This document shows positions 21,360-34,634 of a stretch of 64,000 nt of DNA, one piece after another. Made by a program: the position numbers and the translations under genes. How positions within the stretch are numbered: the first letter of the stretch is position 1; each line of letters begins with the position of its first letter. This stretch comes from Sipunculus nudus (lineage: Eukaryota > Annelida > Sipuncula > Golfingiida > Sipunculidae), in NCBI GenBank assembly GCA_026874595.1, contig CM049309.1, positions 39,759,079 to 39,823,078 on the forward strand. Reading direction: 5' to 3'. The notes beneath the pieces were generated by a model that searched no databases, was not told the origin of the DNA, and saw only the letters and a list, made by a program, of their open reading frames with translations.

Positions 21360-22290
21360 AGATATCGCCTGAGTTCGATTTTGGGCAAAATCAACGCATA
21401 TTTAATAAGGTCAGAGGTTACTAGGCTACTTTGTGGTGTGGCCGCAATAACGATGAGGAATATAATGGATTTTTTTTATAAATCTCAAGATAAATGTTAA
21501 TGAATAAAATATCTCGACTAAGTTTGATTTCCAGCATTATCCACGCATATTTAATGAGGTCAGAGATCACCGCACTTTGGAGGCACCGTTCTGACTTACC
21601 GAAATTCTTATGGATTTTCATGAAACTCATTATACATTTAACCAATAGAGTTGCTCACCTCAATTTAATTCCAAGCAAAATTCACGCATGTTTAATGAGG
21701 TCAGAGACCACCTGCTTAGTACAGGCCAATTCGTGGTGTCGCCGCGATAACGTACAAGGAATATTATTGATTTTGACAAGTAGAAATATTAATCAATATA
21801 AAATCTAAGGTTCCCTAAGTTCGATTTCAATCAAATTGTTGTGTCGCCGGGATAACTTATGAGAAATGTGAAGGATTTCGGTAAAACTCGAGATTAATGT
21901 TAATAAATAAAATATCTCGCCTAAATTTGATTTCCAGCAAATTCCACGCATATTTAATGAGGTCAGAGGTCACAAGACTACTTTGAGGTGTGGCCGCGAT
22001 AACCTATGAGAAATATGATGATTTTGATAATACTCAAGATAAATGTTAATCAATAACATATCTCGCCTAAGTTTGATTTCAAGCAAAATCCACGCATATT
22101 TAATGAGGTCTGTGGTCGCAACTCTTTTGTGGCACCACCCTGACTAACCAAAATCTGACAGATTGTCATATAACTCATGATGACTATAAACCAAAACAGT
22201 TTCTCACCTGGATTACATTCTCAGCAAATCCATGCATATTTAAATAGGTCAGAGATCACAAAATATGCAACGGGCTTAATATGCACCATT
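21360..22290 (+). repeat. Tandem array, unit about 145 bp, downstream of GS
   Basis: The core 'cgcatatttaatgaggtcag' recurs with small changes at 21395, 21544, 21685, 21947, 22093 and 22233, with shared 'aatatctcgcctaagtttga' and 'tgtggccgc.ataac' blocks between. Spacing is 140-149 bp except one 262-bp gap that holds a core-less unit. It begins about 240 bp after the GS stop. Confidence 0.85.
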
Positions 22291-22299
22291 TACGCGGCT

Positions 22300-23330
22300 C
22301 TCGTATTCCCTCTTCCTGTTTCGATCACAATATTGATCGAATGACTCGGTTGAAAACGGAAACCACTTTCATCTGCCTTTGTATCATGTGATGATCAAAT
22401 GTTTTATTTTAGCCGGTCAATGCAAATCGCCTATGCACTTTTTGTGGGTACATTTTGTGTGTGCAGTTTAAGAGTGCCATGTATTTGTGACTTAATTTTC
22501 AATATACGCAGTGACTTTGCTTATAGAGGGGAACGGTAACTTTAATTAATCAAATTTAATTGTATACCAAAAATTGATCAAAATCTTTTATATCTTTATA
22601 AATATTGGCAAAAATATAAAATTGGTACCTTTTATAAATTTTGCCCAAGTTTGACCATGGCACGTTTTAATTGTAAGAACATTTGATTTACTTTTCTCAG
22701 TCGGTATATATATAGATTTAATCTGTTAAATTCTGATATTTGAAAGTTAAAGCTTTAAAATTATTCTAGTTATTGAAGTTTATCTGAGGCTCTAATGTAT
22801 TTACATTTTGAACCTCCAGACCAGCAATGTCTGGTCCCTACAGCCTTGTCTGGGTAACATATTAGTGATGCAACACTGCTTTTATAAATGTAGAATCACA
22901 TGTGGCAACCCTCCCCTCCCGCCTTCCCCACCCAACCAGATATGTTGCATTACTTACATTCTTTAACCGATTGCTGTTTCCGATCCAATGTATACAACTT
23001 TTCCAATCCTGGATCAAGTGTTATTTTCAGATATTTATTATTTAGCAAATTTAAACAAATATATTTTTAGAAAAATTAGATACATCTGTGTTTCTATTAA
23101 AAATCTATTTTCATACTTCAGGACTGCCTAATATCAAAACCACTCATCTGGTTTTACTCATATTAACCATAAATATTCCTCTATATAATTCCTATGTACA
23201 TGCCAGAAATTCTGTATTATCTAATTTAAAACAGTTATGGGCCCAAACATAATGGACTTTGCAAAAATATCAAGGAAGATATTTGGACACTTAAGACCAA
23301 AAATGTTAAACCCAGGGACTTTTTTAGCTC
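22300..23330. other. Non-coding, repeat-like
   Basis: Blocks such as 'aggactgcctaatatcaaaa' and 'acatgccagaaatt' (23120-23220) resemble parts of the R2 repeat, so a further degraded R2 piece is likely here. No exon is seen. Confidence 0.45.
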
Positions 23331-23335
23331 AGCTG

Positions 23336-24420
23336 ACAATAAGTCATCTGAGCTATAGTCGTGGTCCATTGTCCGTCGTCCGTCCGTCCATGCGTCCATC
23401 TGTCCGTCCGTTAGACTGGCACGTTTTGAAACCGTTAGACCTATGAATCCAAAATTCGGCATACTGTTAGATGTCCCCAAAGTCTACTATTATGCCGAAA
23501 ATTGGGTCAATATGACTTCGTTCCTTTGAGATAATTAGGAAAAACCTCAAATTTCCATTAAAAACCTATAATCACACTTCAGGACTGCCTAACATCAAAA
23601 CCACTTATCTGTTTTCCTTAATATTTACAAGAAGTAATTTCCTATATATTTCCTATATACATGCCATAAATTAATTCCGTTAAGTATAATTTCTTTAAGT
23701 TATGGGCCCGAACATAATGGACATATTAAAGAATCAGGAAAAATATTTACTAACTTAACATGAAAAATTTTGAAACTAGATGTCATGTCGTGTTAATGTA
23801 GCATTTTTAAAGAAATCAATTTTCTTTTAAATGATTTTAACAAATATAATTAAACCCATCAGTATATTTAAATTTATAAAATATGAAGCAAATTATGGAT
23901 AAATAAAGGCACAATTTTAAATTGTGAAATCTGAATCAAGTATTATTTTTAGATATTTATTGTTTTGCAAATTTACTTTTGTGGCAAAAAAAAAAAAATA
24001 AACATTTGTATGCATGATGTGGTTTTGTCTGACAAGATTGAGATTAATGATGATGCAATTTATAATTAGGAATCAACTTTTATATTCAGATATATATGTT
24101 GTATTGGAAATGTATAGAAATATAAACTTATAATAAAAAAAAAGATTGATGTAAAATGAGGATCCAATACAAACATTTGTTCATTATTGCAGAATTGGAG
24201 AGCCGGCTTTGTTTGCCCTGTATGTATATGCACAAGTTCTTTAAAATCCCACCATCTCCCCCGCCCTAGCCCCCCCCCCCCCCCCCCCGGCCCCATAAAC
24301 CGCCCATGGCCTATATTACCTCTTCCTCTCACACTCTATCTCCATTTGATATTACTTTAGATTTTTAATTCAAGGTCAACTTCAGCTGAGCACAGTGACT
24401 CACGGGTCCCTTGTTTATAA
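23336..24420 (+). repeat. Dispersed repeat R2, copy 2
   Basis: Starts 'gtcatctgagctatagtcgt' with the GTCCGTCCGTC tract and 'gcatactgttagatgtcccc', and carries 'gcatgatgtggt' and 'ggaaatgtatagaaatataa' near 24012-24125, colinear with 7076-8300. It includes a C-run of about 20 near 24269 and ends near 'ctcacgggtcccttgtt'. Confidence 0.7.
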
Positions 24421-26718
24421 TTTGTTAATTGGCGTCCCCGATAGAGTTTATGTCACACATGAAAATGTGTGATATGTTTATCCATTTCAGTTTATGGTTG
24501 GACACTGAGCATGACTATAGACCGTCCCTCATTCATTTGATGCTAAACTACACAACCAAGCTATGATAGAATTCCGAGCATAGAACTGGTTGATTTCTCA
24601 AGCCTTTAACCAGTAATTTATGCAGAAGGGTAAGAATTATAACGGAGATAATCAGGGCAAATTTATTTCCACTTGTGTCGTGGAGTAAGCAAATAGTTTT
24701 AGAGTTAACTATTGGCAGATTTCATAATATTTTAAATAGAAAACAATGTTTTAAGTATAATTAACATACCTGATTTTAAATGGGCCAGTTTAAGATTTTA
24801 CATGTCGTTAAATGCTTATCCTGGATTGAAATATAAATTGATTCCATATTCAGATTCTAATTTATCTATTTACAATTTTTTTCTCATGTGAGTGCTGCCT
24901 GAACAGTCATTTTTAGCGAAACTTTGAGCTTATGGGATGAGGCGGCGTCGTCCGTCCGCCGTCCGCCGTCCAAGGTTGCCTTTCCGCCGTCTATGGCTGT
25001 AAGTCAGAAACCTTCACAGCAAGTAGCTCAAAATTACATGTACGAATTAGTAACACATGAAACCTGGTGCCCTAGAGCTTTTTATTGGGTATCTGCATTT
25101 ATTTAGATATTTTTATAGAGAAAAAGCTTAAAAACCTTATTTTTTTAAATTGTCCAAAATTTCACAGAAATGTTCCCTGGAACAATCTCTCTCAAATTTG
25201 TTCGAATGGTTCCAGTTCGGTAATTTTTGACCGAGTTACAGGAAGTTAAACTTGGTCATTTGCATGCTAAAATTACAATCTCAGAAACGACTGGAGCTAT
25301 CATAATCAAACTTTATGTTAATGTTGGTCTCTTGAGTCATATCTGAAATTGAGGTATTGGTGGCGCCACTGGATGGGACTTTTTGTACTGGGGTGAACGC
25401 TGCCCGAAGCATACAGAGGGCTACAAAAACCTTCTTCTCTGAAAGGGTAAAGACAAATTGTTTTATATTGCACATAAATGCTCCTAGGGTAGTGCTTTCT
25501 TAAGCTTGTTCAAAAGGTCTTTGTTCAATAATTTGTGGCCGAGTTATGGGAAGCTGAATTTAGTCAAATGTTATAGCAGCTCATTTCTGCGCAGTGGCTA
25601 CAAAGATCTTCCTCTCAAAAACCACTGGGTCAAATTCTTTAATCTCACACATGAATGATCCTTAGATGTTGATAATTCAAATTTGTTCAAATGGATTTGA
25701 TTCAGTGATAATCATAGATTTTATACAGGAAACGTTAAAAAAGATATTAAAATCTTCTTCTCCGAAACTGTCCAGCCAAATTGTCCAATATTTCACAGAA
25801 ATGATCCCTGGAACAATCTTTTTCAAGTTTGTTCGAATGGTTCAAGTTCGGAAATTATTGTGGCCGAGTTACAGGAGGTTGAACTGTCAAAAAAAGCACA
25901 CTAAAATAAAAATCTCAGAAATGGCTAGAGCTATCATCACCATCTTATCTGAAATTGAGGTATTGGTGGCTCCACCTACATTGTTTTTTTTTACAAGCAA
26001 AAATGTAATTTTAGACTCTTCTAGCTTATACACTGTTTTATGATGAAACTGTTGAGCTGATTGGTTTAAACTTTTCAAGAATTATTCTATGGTAGGGTCC
26101 TGCCAGTTTTATAAGAATAGATTGGGTAAATGCAGCTTTATAAAAGCGGTGTAGCCAATTGAAAAAGGCCTTCTGTTTTTGAAAACAGATTTGACAACAT
26201 GCCGAGTTTCAGCAGCCAAGTCAAGAGGTCACTCAGTTCAACCAGGTGAGGTCCAGGCATCACCATGGCAACTGACCTGGCTCTCTCTGGTGTCTAGACA
26301 ATAAGTCTAGACGTCTAGACACATCGTCTAGACGCAGAATGCCCAGATTAGAACAATTGGAACTATATCTTTCAACTGTCTGAAAAAACTTGGTTTGCAT
26401 TTTTAGCCAATCTGTGAGGTTATGCAATGGTGTGGCGTCTTCCGTCTTCTGTCGTCTGTCGTGCGTCATAGCTATCTCAAAAAGGGCAGGAGCTAGCATC
26501 ACCAAATTTTTTGCAAACAATTTGTCATCTAAACAATTCTATCGGATTTTGCTTATTTCTTGGCTTACTGCATTTTCTTAGATTTTATAGGGAAGAAGCT
26601 AAAAACATTAAAAAATTGTTCTTCAAAACCATGCTGCCAAATTGTCTGTTCATCTGTCCTAATCCTCTCTGGCAAAAAGAACATATCCGAAATATTCTGA
26701 CTGATACATCCTAGTTGA
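24420..26718. repeat. Repeat-derived region with duplicated blocks
   Basis: GTCCGTCCGCCGTCC near 24950 is of the same general type as other repeat ends. 'tgtccaaaatttcacagaaa' with 'tccctggaacaatct' at 25152-25190 recurs at 25785-25820, followed both times by 'gttcgaatggtt', so a block of about 640 bp has been duplicated and diverged. A second start-like block lies at 26400-26480. No exon is recognised. Confidence 0.55.
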
Positions 26719-27846
26719 ATCCGCCAAAACAGAGTTTAGCGGATACTATGTTTTCAGTCGGACGCCACCGCCGCCGCCGCCGCCGCTGCAGCCGCCGCAT
26801 AGGTTTCCGGAGAACTCCTCCGTAACCACTTGGCGGGATTTTTTAAAATTCAGGATTGAGATCGGGTCACATGTGAACTGCTGTGCCCTCATTTTTGGTC
26901 GACCTCTGACCTTTCCTCACTGTCCAGCGTCCATTTGTGCGTCATATCTCGGGAACCGTTTGACCGATCAGGCTATTTTTTTTGGCACAAATGTAGCCCT
27001 TGGATAGCTTTACAACATACACTAAAAATGGTTGCGCTGCCTGCAACCATTTTTGCACAGTGTCCCTCTGTTCATCTGCCTTTGGATAAAATCACTCATA
27101 TCTCTGCATTGGACTTATCGACCTGAAATTTTGCATGTGTATACATCCTGGATAGCTTTCTTGATTTTATGACATTTTTGGGCCATCTACATTCACGTTA
27201 ACGCTGCAGACATCCAAGCTCATAACTCGAAAATCGTCTGACTGATTGGGCCAAAATTTTGCATGTGTCTAGATCTCACATAGCTCTAACCTGGTGACGC
27301 CTGCTGCAACTATTTTTGCACAGCGTCCGTCTGTTTGTCTGCCGTGGGATAAAATCCCTCATATCTCGGCAGTGGTTTGACATATCTGCCTAAAATTTTG
27401 CAAGTCTAAACATCTTGGATAGTTTCGTGATTTTATGACAGGTGGCGCCACCTACATTCACATTAACGCTGCAGACATCCAAGCTCATATCTCAGGAACC
27501 GTTTGACCGATTAGGCTAAAATTTTGCATGTGTCTAGATCTCACATAGCTCTTAATCATACCCAAGGTTCCTGGCGCAACCTGCCACCATTTTTGCACAG
27601 CATCCTTCTGTTTGTCTGCTGTGGGATAAAATCACTCATATACAAGTAGTGGTTTGACTTATCTGCCTAATATTTTGCATATGTATACATCCTGGACAGC
27701 TTTCTGGATTATGTGGTAGATGGCGCAACCTACATACACATTTTGGCTGCAGACATCCATGCTAATATGCAACACACCTCACTCTATTTCTCCTTGCCAC
27801 TCAATCCATGCCTCACTTCACCTGTCCCACTCTGATTTCGGCGGAT
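26719..27846 (+). mobile_element. 1.1-kb fold-back-like element, copy 2
   Basis: Starts ATCCGCCAAAACAGAG with an expanded GCC tract and ends TTTCGGCGGAT at 27846, near-inverse ends. Internal units of about 270 bp recur at 27099, 27362 and 27639 ('cagtggtttgac' block), with 'tggcgccacctac' blocks. Colinear with 17390-18464. Confidence 0.8.
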
Positions 27847-27849
27847 ACA

Positions 27850-28984
27850 CGTCGTCGCTTGTCGACTTCCCGTATTCTAGTTTTAAAATGTCTTAGTTCG
27901 AAACTTGCAGGTCCGAAACGTCCATTTTGCTGAAATCATAATGTCTAAGTTAGATATGCAGGACATAAGATGATCAATATTAAATTTTAAAAAGAAACCT
28001 CCATTCATACTCACAAACTTTGCACAAGTTCGCATAAGGCCTGTAGGCCTTGTTTTGCTCTTTATGGATTGCAGTGTGCCCGGTATAAGATGTTTAAATA
28101 AAAGTTTCAAGGAACTCAGTAAAAGAGGTATGTAAAACTTATTTATTATGAACAAAAATTTTGCACATGCATACAAAAGAGTGAAAGTGAAATATATTCC
28201 AACTTTGCTTGCGGATGTATCTGAAGAAAACTTCAGTTATCTAGCAACTGATCTTTATATAGCAGGCAACTAGATGATTAAATTTTATCGTAAATCACTA
28301 AGAAGATATTCACTTTATATTTGACTGGAGTTGAAATATTTTCAGGGTATGCTACTAACGCAGTGGTTCTCTGGGCAAGAACACCAGGGTGCGCATAGAG
28401 TAAAGAATTGTAATCAGACCAATGAGATCGTTTCATTGCCTTTTGAATCCATCCCAAATTTTAAACCTGTGACAGCCGCTCTCATTGGTCTGAATAAACT
28501 GGACACATGCTCTACTTGATCTGATTCTTGGCCCTGATCAAGAAACAGTGTTATCAGACCAACGACACGGCTTTCGCATGTTTAAAATTTAGGCTAGATG
28601 TAAAAAAATACCACGCTCTCGTTGTTCTGATTACAATTCTGTGCTGTTTACACAGAACTTTGCACACCCTGGTGTTTTTAATCAGAGAACCTTACCAAGG
28701 GTTACACGAAAGGATGTCTTGCTAGCGTTTCCTGACATTAAAATATTGTTCATTCTAAAGATTAATGTTTTGGAGAGATAATAAAACTATTTATCAAATG
28801 TTTAAAATTGTCATAATTAAGGGATCGGGAACATCTTTTCAACAAGTGGCCCATGGGCCATGACGCTCAGCTAATTTTGATTGGGTGCTCATTTTTTATT
28901 AATGTTATATATTGTCTGTGAGAATAGCATATGGCTGAAGTTTTTGTATTGAAAAAAATGGACAGAAAATAAAAATTTCAGGAT
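27850..28984. other. Non-coding
   Basis: A short similarity is seen between 'caatgagatcgtttc' / 'ctcattggtctg' and 'atcagaccaacga' (28410-28570), perhaps an inverted repeat of about 140 bp. No gene is recognised. Confidence 0.35.
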
Positions 28985-30095
28985 TCATAGGAGACCTGCC
29001 CAGGACCCCTCTAGATTTCATAATAGAGGGTTCCAAGGAAAATGGATTCAATTTGTACCCCGTCTGTCTGGGTGCTCAAAATCATGTTTCTGGTCCATAG
29101 CTAGCAGAGTATAGGTCACCATGATCCAATTTCAGGTTTCCGAGGAGAAATGCCAAGGATTTCCCTGAATGTCATTTTAGAGGAGTCTTGGGCTAATGGA
29201 TACAATTTGTGCCTTGTCTGTCTGGGTGCTCAAAACCATTTTTTAGCCCATAGGTCACACAATATAGGTCACCATGACCTAATGTCAGGTTTCCAAGGAC
29301 ATTTGCCTAGGACCTCCCTAAATGTAACATTGAAGGATTCTAGGCCTAATAGATACAATCTGTGCCCTGTCTGACTGTCTGGGTGCTTATGACTTATTTT
29401 CCTGAAGGTCGCAAAATATAGGTCATGGTGACCTAATTTCAGTTTTCCACAGACATTTGCCAGGGACGTCCCAGAATTTTACATTAGACGAGTCTAGGCC
29501 TAATAATAACAATGTGTGCCCTGCCTGACTTTCTGGTTGCTCAAAATCCTGTTTTTGGCCTGTAGGTCACAAAATATAGGTCACCATGACCTAATTTCGG
29601 GTTTCCAAGAAGATGTGCCTAAGACCTCCCAAAATCATGTTTTCGGCCCGTAGGTCATGAAATATAGGTCACAAAGACCTAATTTCAGGTTTCAAAGGAG
29701 ATTTGCCTAGAAACTCCCAGGATATTGTGTATAAAGATTCTAGGCCTCACAGATACGATTTGTCCCTATCCGACATTCAGGGTGCTCATATGACATCTTT
29801 TCCCTATAAGTCGCAGAATATAGGTCACAGTGACCTAGTTTCAGGTTTCCATGGACTTTTGCCTAGGATCTTTAAAAATGTCAGATTAGAGGTTTCTAGG
29901 CCTAATGGATACAATTTGTGCCCTGTCTGACTGTCTTGGTGCTCAAAATCATGTTTTTTCGGCCCGTAGGTCACAAAATATAAGTCACCATGACCTTATT
30001 TCGGGTTTCCAAGGAGATTTGCCCAGGACCTCCCTGGATGTACAGTTAGAAGTTTCTAGGTCTAACAGTTACGATTTGTGCCCTGTAAACAATAC
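28985..30095 (+). repeat. Tandem array, unit about 156 bp, with AGGTCAnnnTGACCT palindromes
   Basis: About seven diverged units carry 'ataggtcaccatgacctaat', 'ttcaggtttccaaggagatt', 'tctaggcctaatggatacaa' and 'tgccctgtctgactgtctgg'. Perfect AGGTCA-3-TGACCT palindromes are at 29266-29280, 29420-29434, 29578-29592 and 29822-29836. Imperfect ones are at 29113, 29666 and 29982. Confidence 0.9.
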
Positions 30096-32640
30096 TATGC
30101 CTATTCTTTCACACTCTCAGTACAGTTTTTTGCTTTATACAAAAGTTTCCCACAAAACCATCCCAGCACACAGCCATAGAACCTCGCACAAGGCTGTTTA
30201 ACACCTTGTTATGGCTCTAGGTGTTGGTAAACACAGTCCATGTCTGTCTGTTTACAATAACAAGGCCACGTGACAAGAGGAGCGAATATGAGCCTCAACA
30301 CGTGATGTTTTAGCCAGCGGGAACATGAATAACATTTCTTTGCCAAGTCAGTCGAGGCATCTCTAGATTGACACGTTTTATGGCTCCGCGATGCACACGG
30401 CCCCACACGATGTGTCAATGTTGACACCTGTGATCGCGCCCGATACTCCTATGAACACTCGTTTATCGAAGTGAGCAAACGGTTTCTAGGCGATATTTTG
30501 TCAGGTACATATTTATTTTAAAGGGAAAAAGCTATTTTTCGTGTTATTTCAACATGGTTTTTAGGTAATTGGGCCCCTTTAACGGCCGGCCGGCCGGACG
30601 GACGCCGGACAAAGGGTGATCACTTTAGCTCAAATGAAAATATTTTTAGTATTTTTTTCTTTTATTTTTACTAAAGTCTGTCCCACGGTATTGTGCCCAT
30701 TGAATTTTCGGCAATTATTCTCTGAAACTCAAAAGTCATCACACAGTCTGACCGTAAAACTGATGGGAGATAAAAAGCCTATTATGAGATGTAAACTTCA
30801 AAATAAAAACCAACATTTACATTTTGCAATCCTCTGGTTCTTCTGAATCTTATGGCAAAGTGTCATGGCGTCTGCCAATGGTTGCAGACAACTGCATTTT
30901 CTATAATATTTATGACCAATTATTAGCTAATCAGGAGCATTCAAGTGCAGTTGTTTGAGCTGTGACCTGTGACCTTGATGAATGGAGTAGAGGTGTGGTA
31001 AAATATGCTGTTTACTCAGATATTGTTTTAATTGCATTACTTTAATATTTTACGAGATTTAATTTTAATTTAAATATAGTTAATTAGGCCTATACCCCAT
31101 TCCTTCATTGGAGCATACCATCTGGATTTAATCTGCCAGTTAATGAAAATATTGCCAAATTTCAAGGGGCACCCTACTGTGGAACAGACTATAGATCAGG
31201 CTGAAAACTCTAACTGCAACAACTTCTGCAGAAGGTACAAGAAGGAAAAGCTTATTATATTGTCCCATTATGTGCAAAAACCGGAACACTTATTCTGTAA
31301 ACAGAAACCAGAATATTAAACAGTAAGCCATATTTTTCACTAGACAATTTGAAGTCAAAATGGGGAAAATCTAAAGAAAGAAACAGTACTCGTGACGACT
31401 CATGCAGGGCACAAATGCAGGACATTTTTGCAAGGGATGACACTTCGGACAAATGATTATTTTTATTAAACAAACTGTTCTCTTGTCACTGGTTCTGAGT
31501 TTTCATAGTTTACTTTTTTACAAAAACTGCTTTGGACAACCTGCATCTTTTTGCTTCGAATACCACAAAATGAATCCGCAATTTATCCCCATTTTTTTTT
31601 AGCAAAATAAATATTATATCAATAAACATAAGGGTGCATTGATGCACTTAAGGTAAGATGATAATTAGAAAGGTTACTTTATGATAAAAAGGCCTTTCCC
31701 AAATGTCATAGTCCAAAACGTTTGCTTCCATGGCCCACATTTGATCTGTTAGATCACTTGAGAGACAGAAAGTTGTGAAACTAATTGGGTATTTATAAAT
31801 TATTTGAAAATTCTAAATTACAATAAATCGTCACTTTCACACCTTCATATGCATCTTCCTGAGAGAAGACTAAAATATGTTACACTTATGTCCCATCAAG
31901 GAGCGCCATGATTTATTAAGTACTAATAGCATTATTTATTTACAATTTCTGTTTATTTTGAAAAATTATCAATAAGTAAAATTACAGAAAATATTATAAT
32001 ATATTTTTTTACATTCAAGCAAAATGCTACATATGAAATATACACAGACTGCGATATAAAGTGATCAAAGGTCGTGACATCGCTCCTGACTGTCAAAACA
32101 AGACCTAATGTCGTGGTCACACGTCCATCGACGTATAATAATTGGTTACGTGGTATTTATTTAATTTTGGCTGTATTTAATAGATATAATAAACAATTCC
32201 CAAATCATAATCGTTAATTTGCCGCATGCTGTCGGTTGGTGTTGCCAAAAATGATCGAGTCTTGAGGAATTTTAGGCAAGTGTCTGATATCCCATGGGCC
32301 TGGGTTTTCGATATTTGCCGGCTTTACTCTGAGTCAAACTCTACTGTATTTCCAAGTTTATTATTTTTCGAACTCGACTTCACAGTACTTAGAAGGTACC
32401 TACTATGTGGCTTACATGCCAAACGTATGCGAAATTCTTCCAAGATTGGGCTGAAAATCACAAAGTTGTCTCCGATACGCTCTCGCAGACTCGCACGTAT
32501 AATCCCGCGTGACGTCATAATCTCGTCCCCTGGTAAATATTAAAACACTTCTGCCAGATGGGCTACTAAAGAAAAACTACCTTATTTTTTGTTTTAAGAT
32601 GTAAAAGACACACATCGTGTCCTTATTTTAAAGTATTTTG
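30096..32640. other. Non-coding; CpG-bearing patch and repeat end
   Basis: A patch at 30270-30460 has CACGTG motifs and moderate GC but no exon. 'ggccggccggacggacgccg' at 30588 resembles the end of a dispersed repeat. A second patch, 32230-32530, has an open + frame with no recognisable homology or splice sites. The remainder is AT-rich. Confidence 0.4.
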
Positions 32641-34070
32641 ACCCCAATACGGTACGGACTAAAATCCGGATGTCGGATGTCACATGCCAAATGAATGGAA
32701 TAAAACTGATGAACATATCATTGAAGGTCTCAGAAATATAGAAAGAAATGCTAAAAATAAAAAAAAAAAATCAAGGTGGCGCTACCAGTCTGCACAATCT
32801 GATGAAACACTCCATGATCGATATGCATACAAAGAATCATGGTGACCAATGCATTAGTTGTTCAGATACTGGAGCTTTTGTATCAAATTTTTAATTATTC
32901 TGGGGGGTACTTTCGAGCCCGTTATCTCGGAGGATATAGGTAACAGAGACCTAATTTCAGGTTATGAAGAGAATTTTTGAGGACCTCTCAGGATGTCAAG
33001 TAAGAAAATTCTAGTTTAAATGGTTATGATTTGTGCCTTGCTTCGGTATCAAATTTACAATTATTCTTGGGGGTAGTTATAAGCCCCATGGCTTAAGAAT
33101 ATGGGTAACAGAGATAAAATTTCAGTTTCCAAAGAGACTCTTAATGGATCTCCCATGGTGTCAAGTTAGAAGTTTCTAGGTCCAGCGGTTACGATTTGTG
33201 CCCTGTTAACGGACGACCGAATCTTTAAAGGTTTCAAAAATAGAGAAAACAATGCGTAAAAATTAAAAAAATTCCAGGTGTCACCACCAGTCTGTAGGAA
33301 CTAATGCAACACTTCTTGATGAGCATTTGTATCAAATTTTTAATTATTCTGAGGGGTACTTCTGAGCCCCATAGCTCGGAGAATATAGGTAACAGAGACT
33401 AAATTTAAGGTTTCCTTGGAGATTTTTCATGGACCTCCCTGGATGTCAAGTAAGAAGATTCTAAGTCCAGTGGTAACGATTTGTGCTCTGCTTTGGTATC
33501 AAATTTTCAATTATTCTGGGGGTGTTTTTAAGCCCTATAGCTCTATAGAGACTTAATTTGAGGTTTTCAAGGAGTCTTTTAATTGATCTCCCAGGTTTTA
33601 TGTAAGAAGCTTCTAGCTCCAGTGGTTAGGATCTGTGCCCTGTTAACAGACGACTGCATCTTTAAAGGTGTCAAAAATGGAGTAAACTATGCTTAAAAAT
33701 TAAAAAAAAATCTAGGTGGCGCCACCAGTCTGAAGGAACTAATGAAACACTCCATGATCAATATGCATGCAAAGAATCATGGTTATCAATGCATTAGTTT
33801 AGATACTGGAGCTTTTCTATCAAATTTTTAATTATTCTGGGGGGTTAATTCTGAGCCCCATAGCTCGGAGGATATGGGTAACAGTGACTTAATTTCAGAT
33901 TTCCAAGGAAATTTTCATGGACCTCTCTGGATGTCAAGTGAGAAGATTCTAGGTCCAGTGGTTACGATTTGTGCCCTGTTAAAGAACGAACGGACGGACA
34001 GACATACGGACGACGGACAAAGAGTGATTGCTATAGCTTAGATGACTTTCAGTCAGCCGAGCTAAAAACG
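32640..34070 (+). repeat. Tandem/dispersed repeat related to the 29-30 kb array, with GGACGGAC end
   Basis: Units contain 'ggtaacagagacctaatttc', 'atgtcaagtaagaagattct', 'ggttacgatttgtgccctgt' and 'caaatttttaattattctgg', repeated about five times. It ends 'cggacggacagacatacgga' followed by 'aaagagtgattgctatagct'. 'tctaggtcca...gttacgatttgtgccctg' is shared with the 29-30 kb array, but the AGGTCA palindrome is not kept. Confidence 0.8.
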
Positions 34071-34634
34071 ACACGTATGTAGCACAGGTAAGGTCCGCTA
34101 GTAATAATATAATAAGCTGGAATCATTGAGAAATCTACACTTTTTATGTGCCATGCCGAGTTAGAAGTAGTACGTGACGGAGGTTGTTCCGTGGGATCTC
34201 TGGAGCAACCATTGCGACCTTCGTTTGAGGATCTAAAGTAAACATCATGCATGTTTTCTGGTCAGACCTGATAGTATTGTTAACAAGAGTTATGTGTCTG
34301 AATTGGCAGATGTTTGAATTTAATGATTAGTTCACTGAGAAATGTTGGTCGGAAATATTCGTAAACGGAGGCAGGTGTACCGGGCCATTATTTGTCGCTT
34401 TTCCTTTACCCTTCACTCGGCTCTGTATAGTATGGATTCGCCGTGACACTCGTGATGTTGAGAGAGCATTGCCCGGCTGGCTGCACAAAGTGTGTTTACA
34501 GATCATTGCATATGATCGCCAGCAGGTTTTACGAGATCGGGTGTATATACTCAAAGTAAACAACATTAGATCATGTCGGTATTTCTTGGCAGTCTGCCTA
34601 CTATAAAACTATTACATAGAGTCTGCTAATGTAA

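Noticed and set aside
21360-30095. CRISPR-like direct repeats
   Set aside because: Repeat units are 140-160 bp, diverged, without unique spacers of constant size, in a eukaryotic genome.
30616-30846. Open frame beginning with a signal-peptide-like stretch (MKIFLVFFSFIFT)
   Set aside because: It starts in the end of a dispersed repeat and the hydrophobic run comes from T-rich sequence; no good donor in a phase that fits the mucin-like exon.
32226-32543. 105-codon + strand open frame as a first exon of the CCP gene
   Set aside because: No leader peptide, no domain, and no donor that fits phase 0 at 34635 or 35087.
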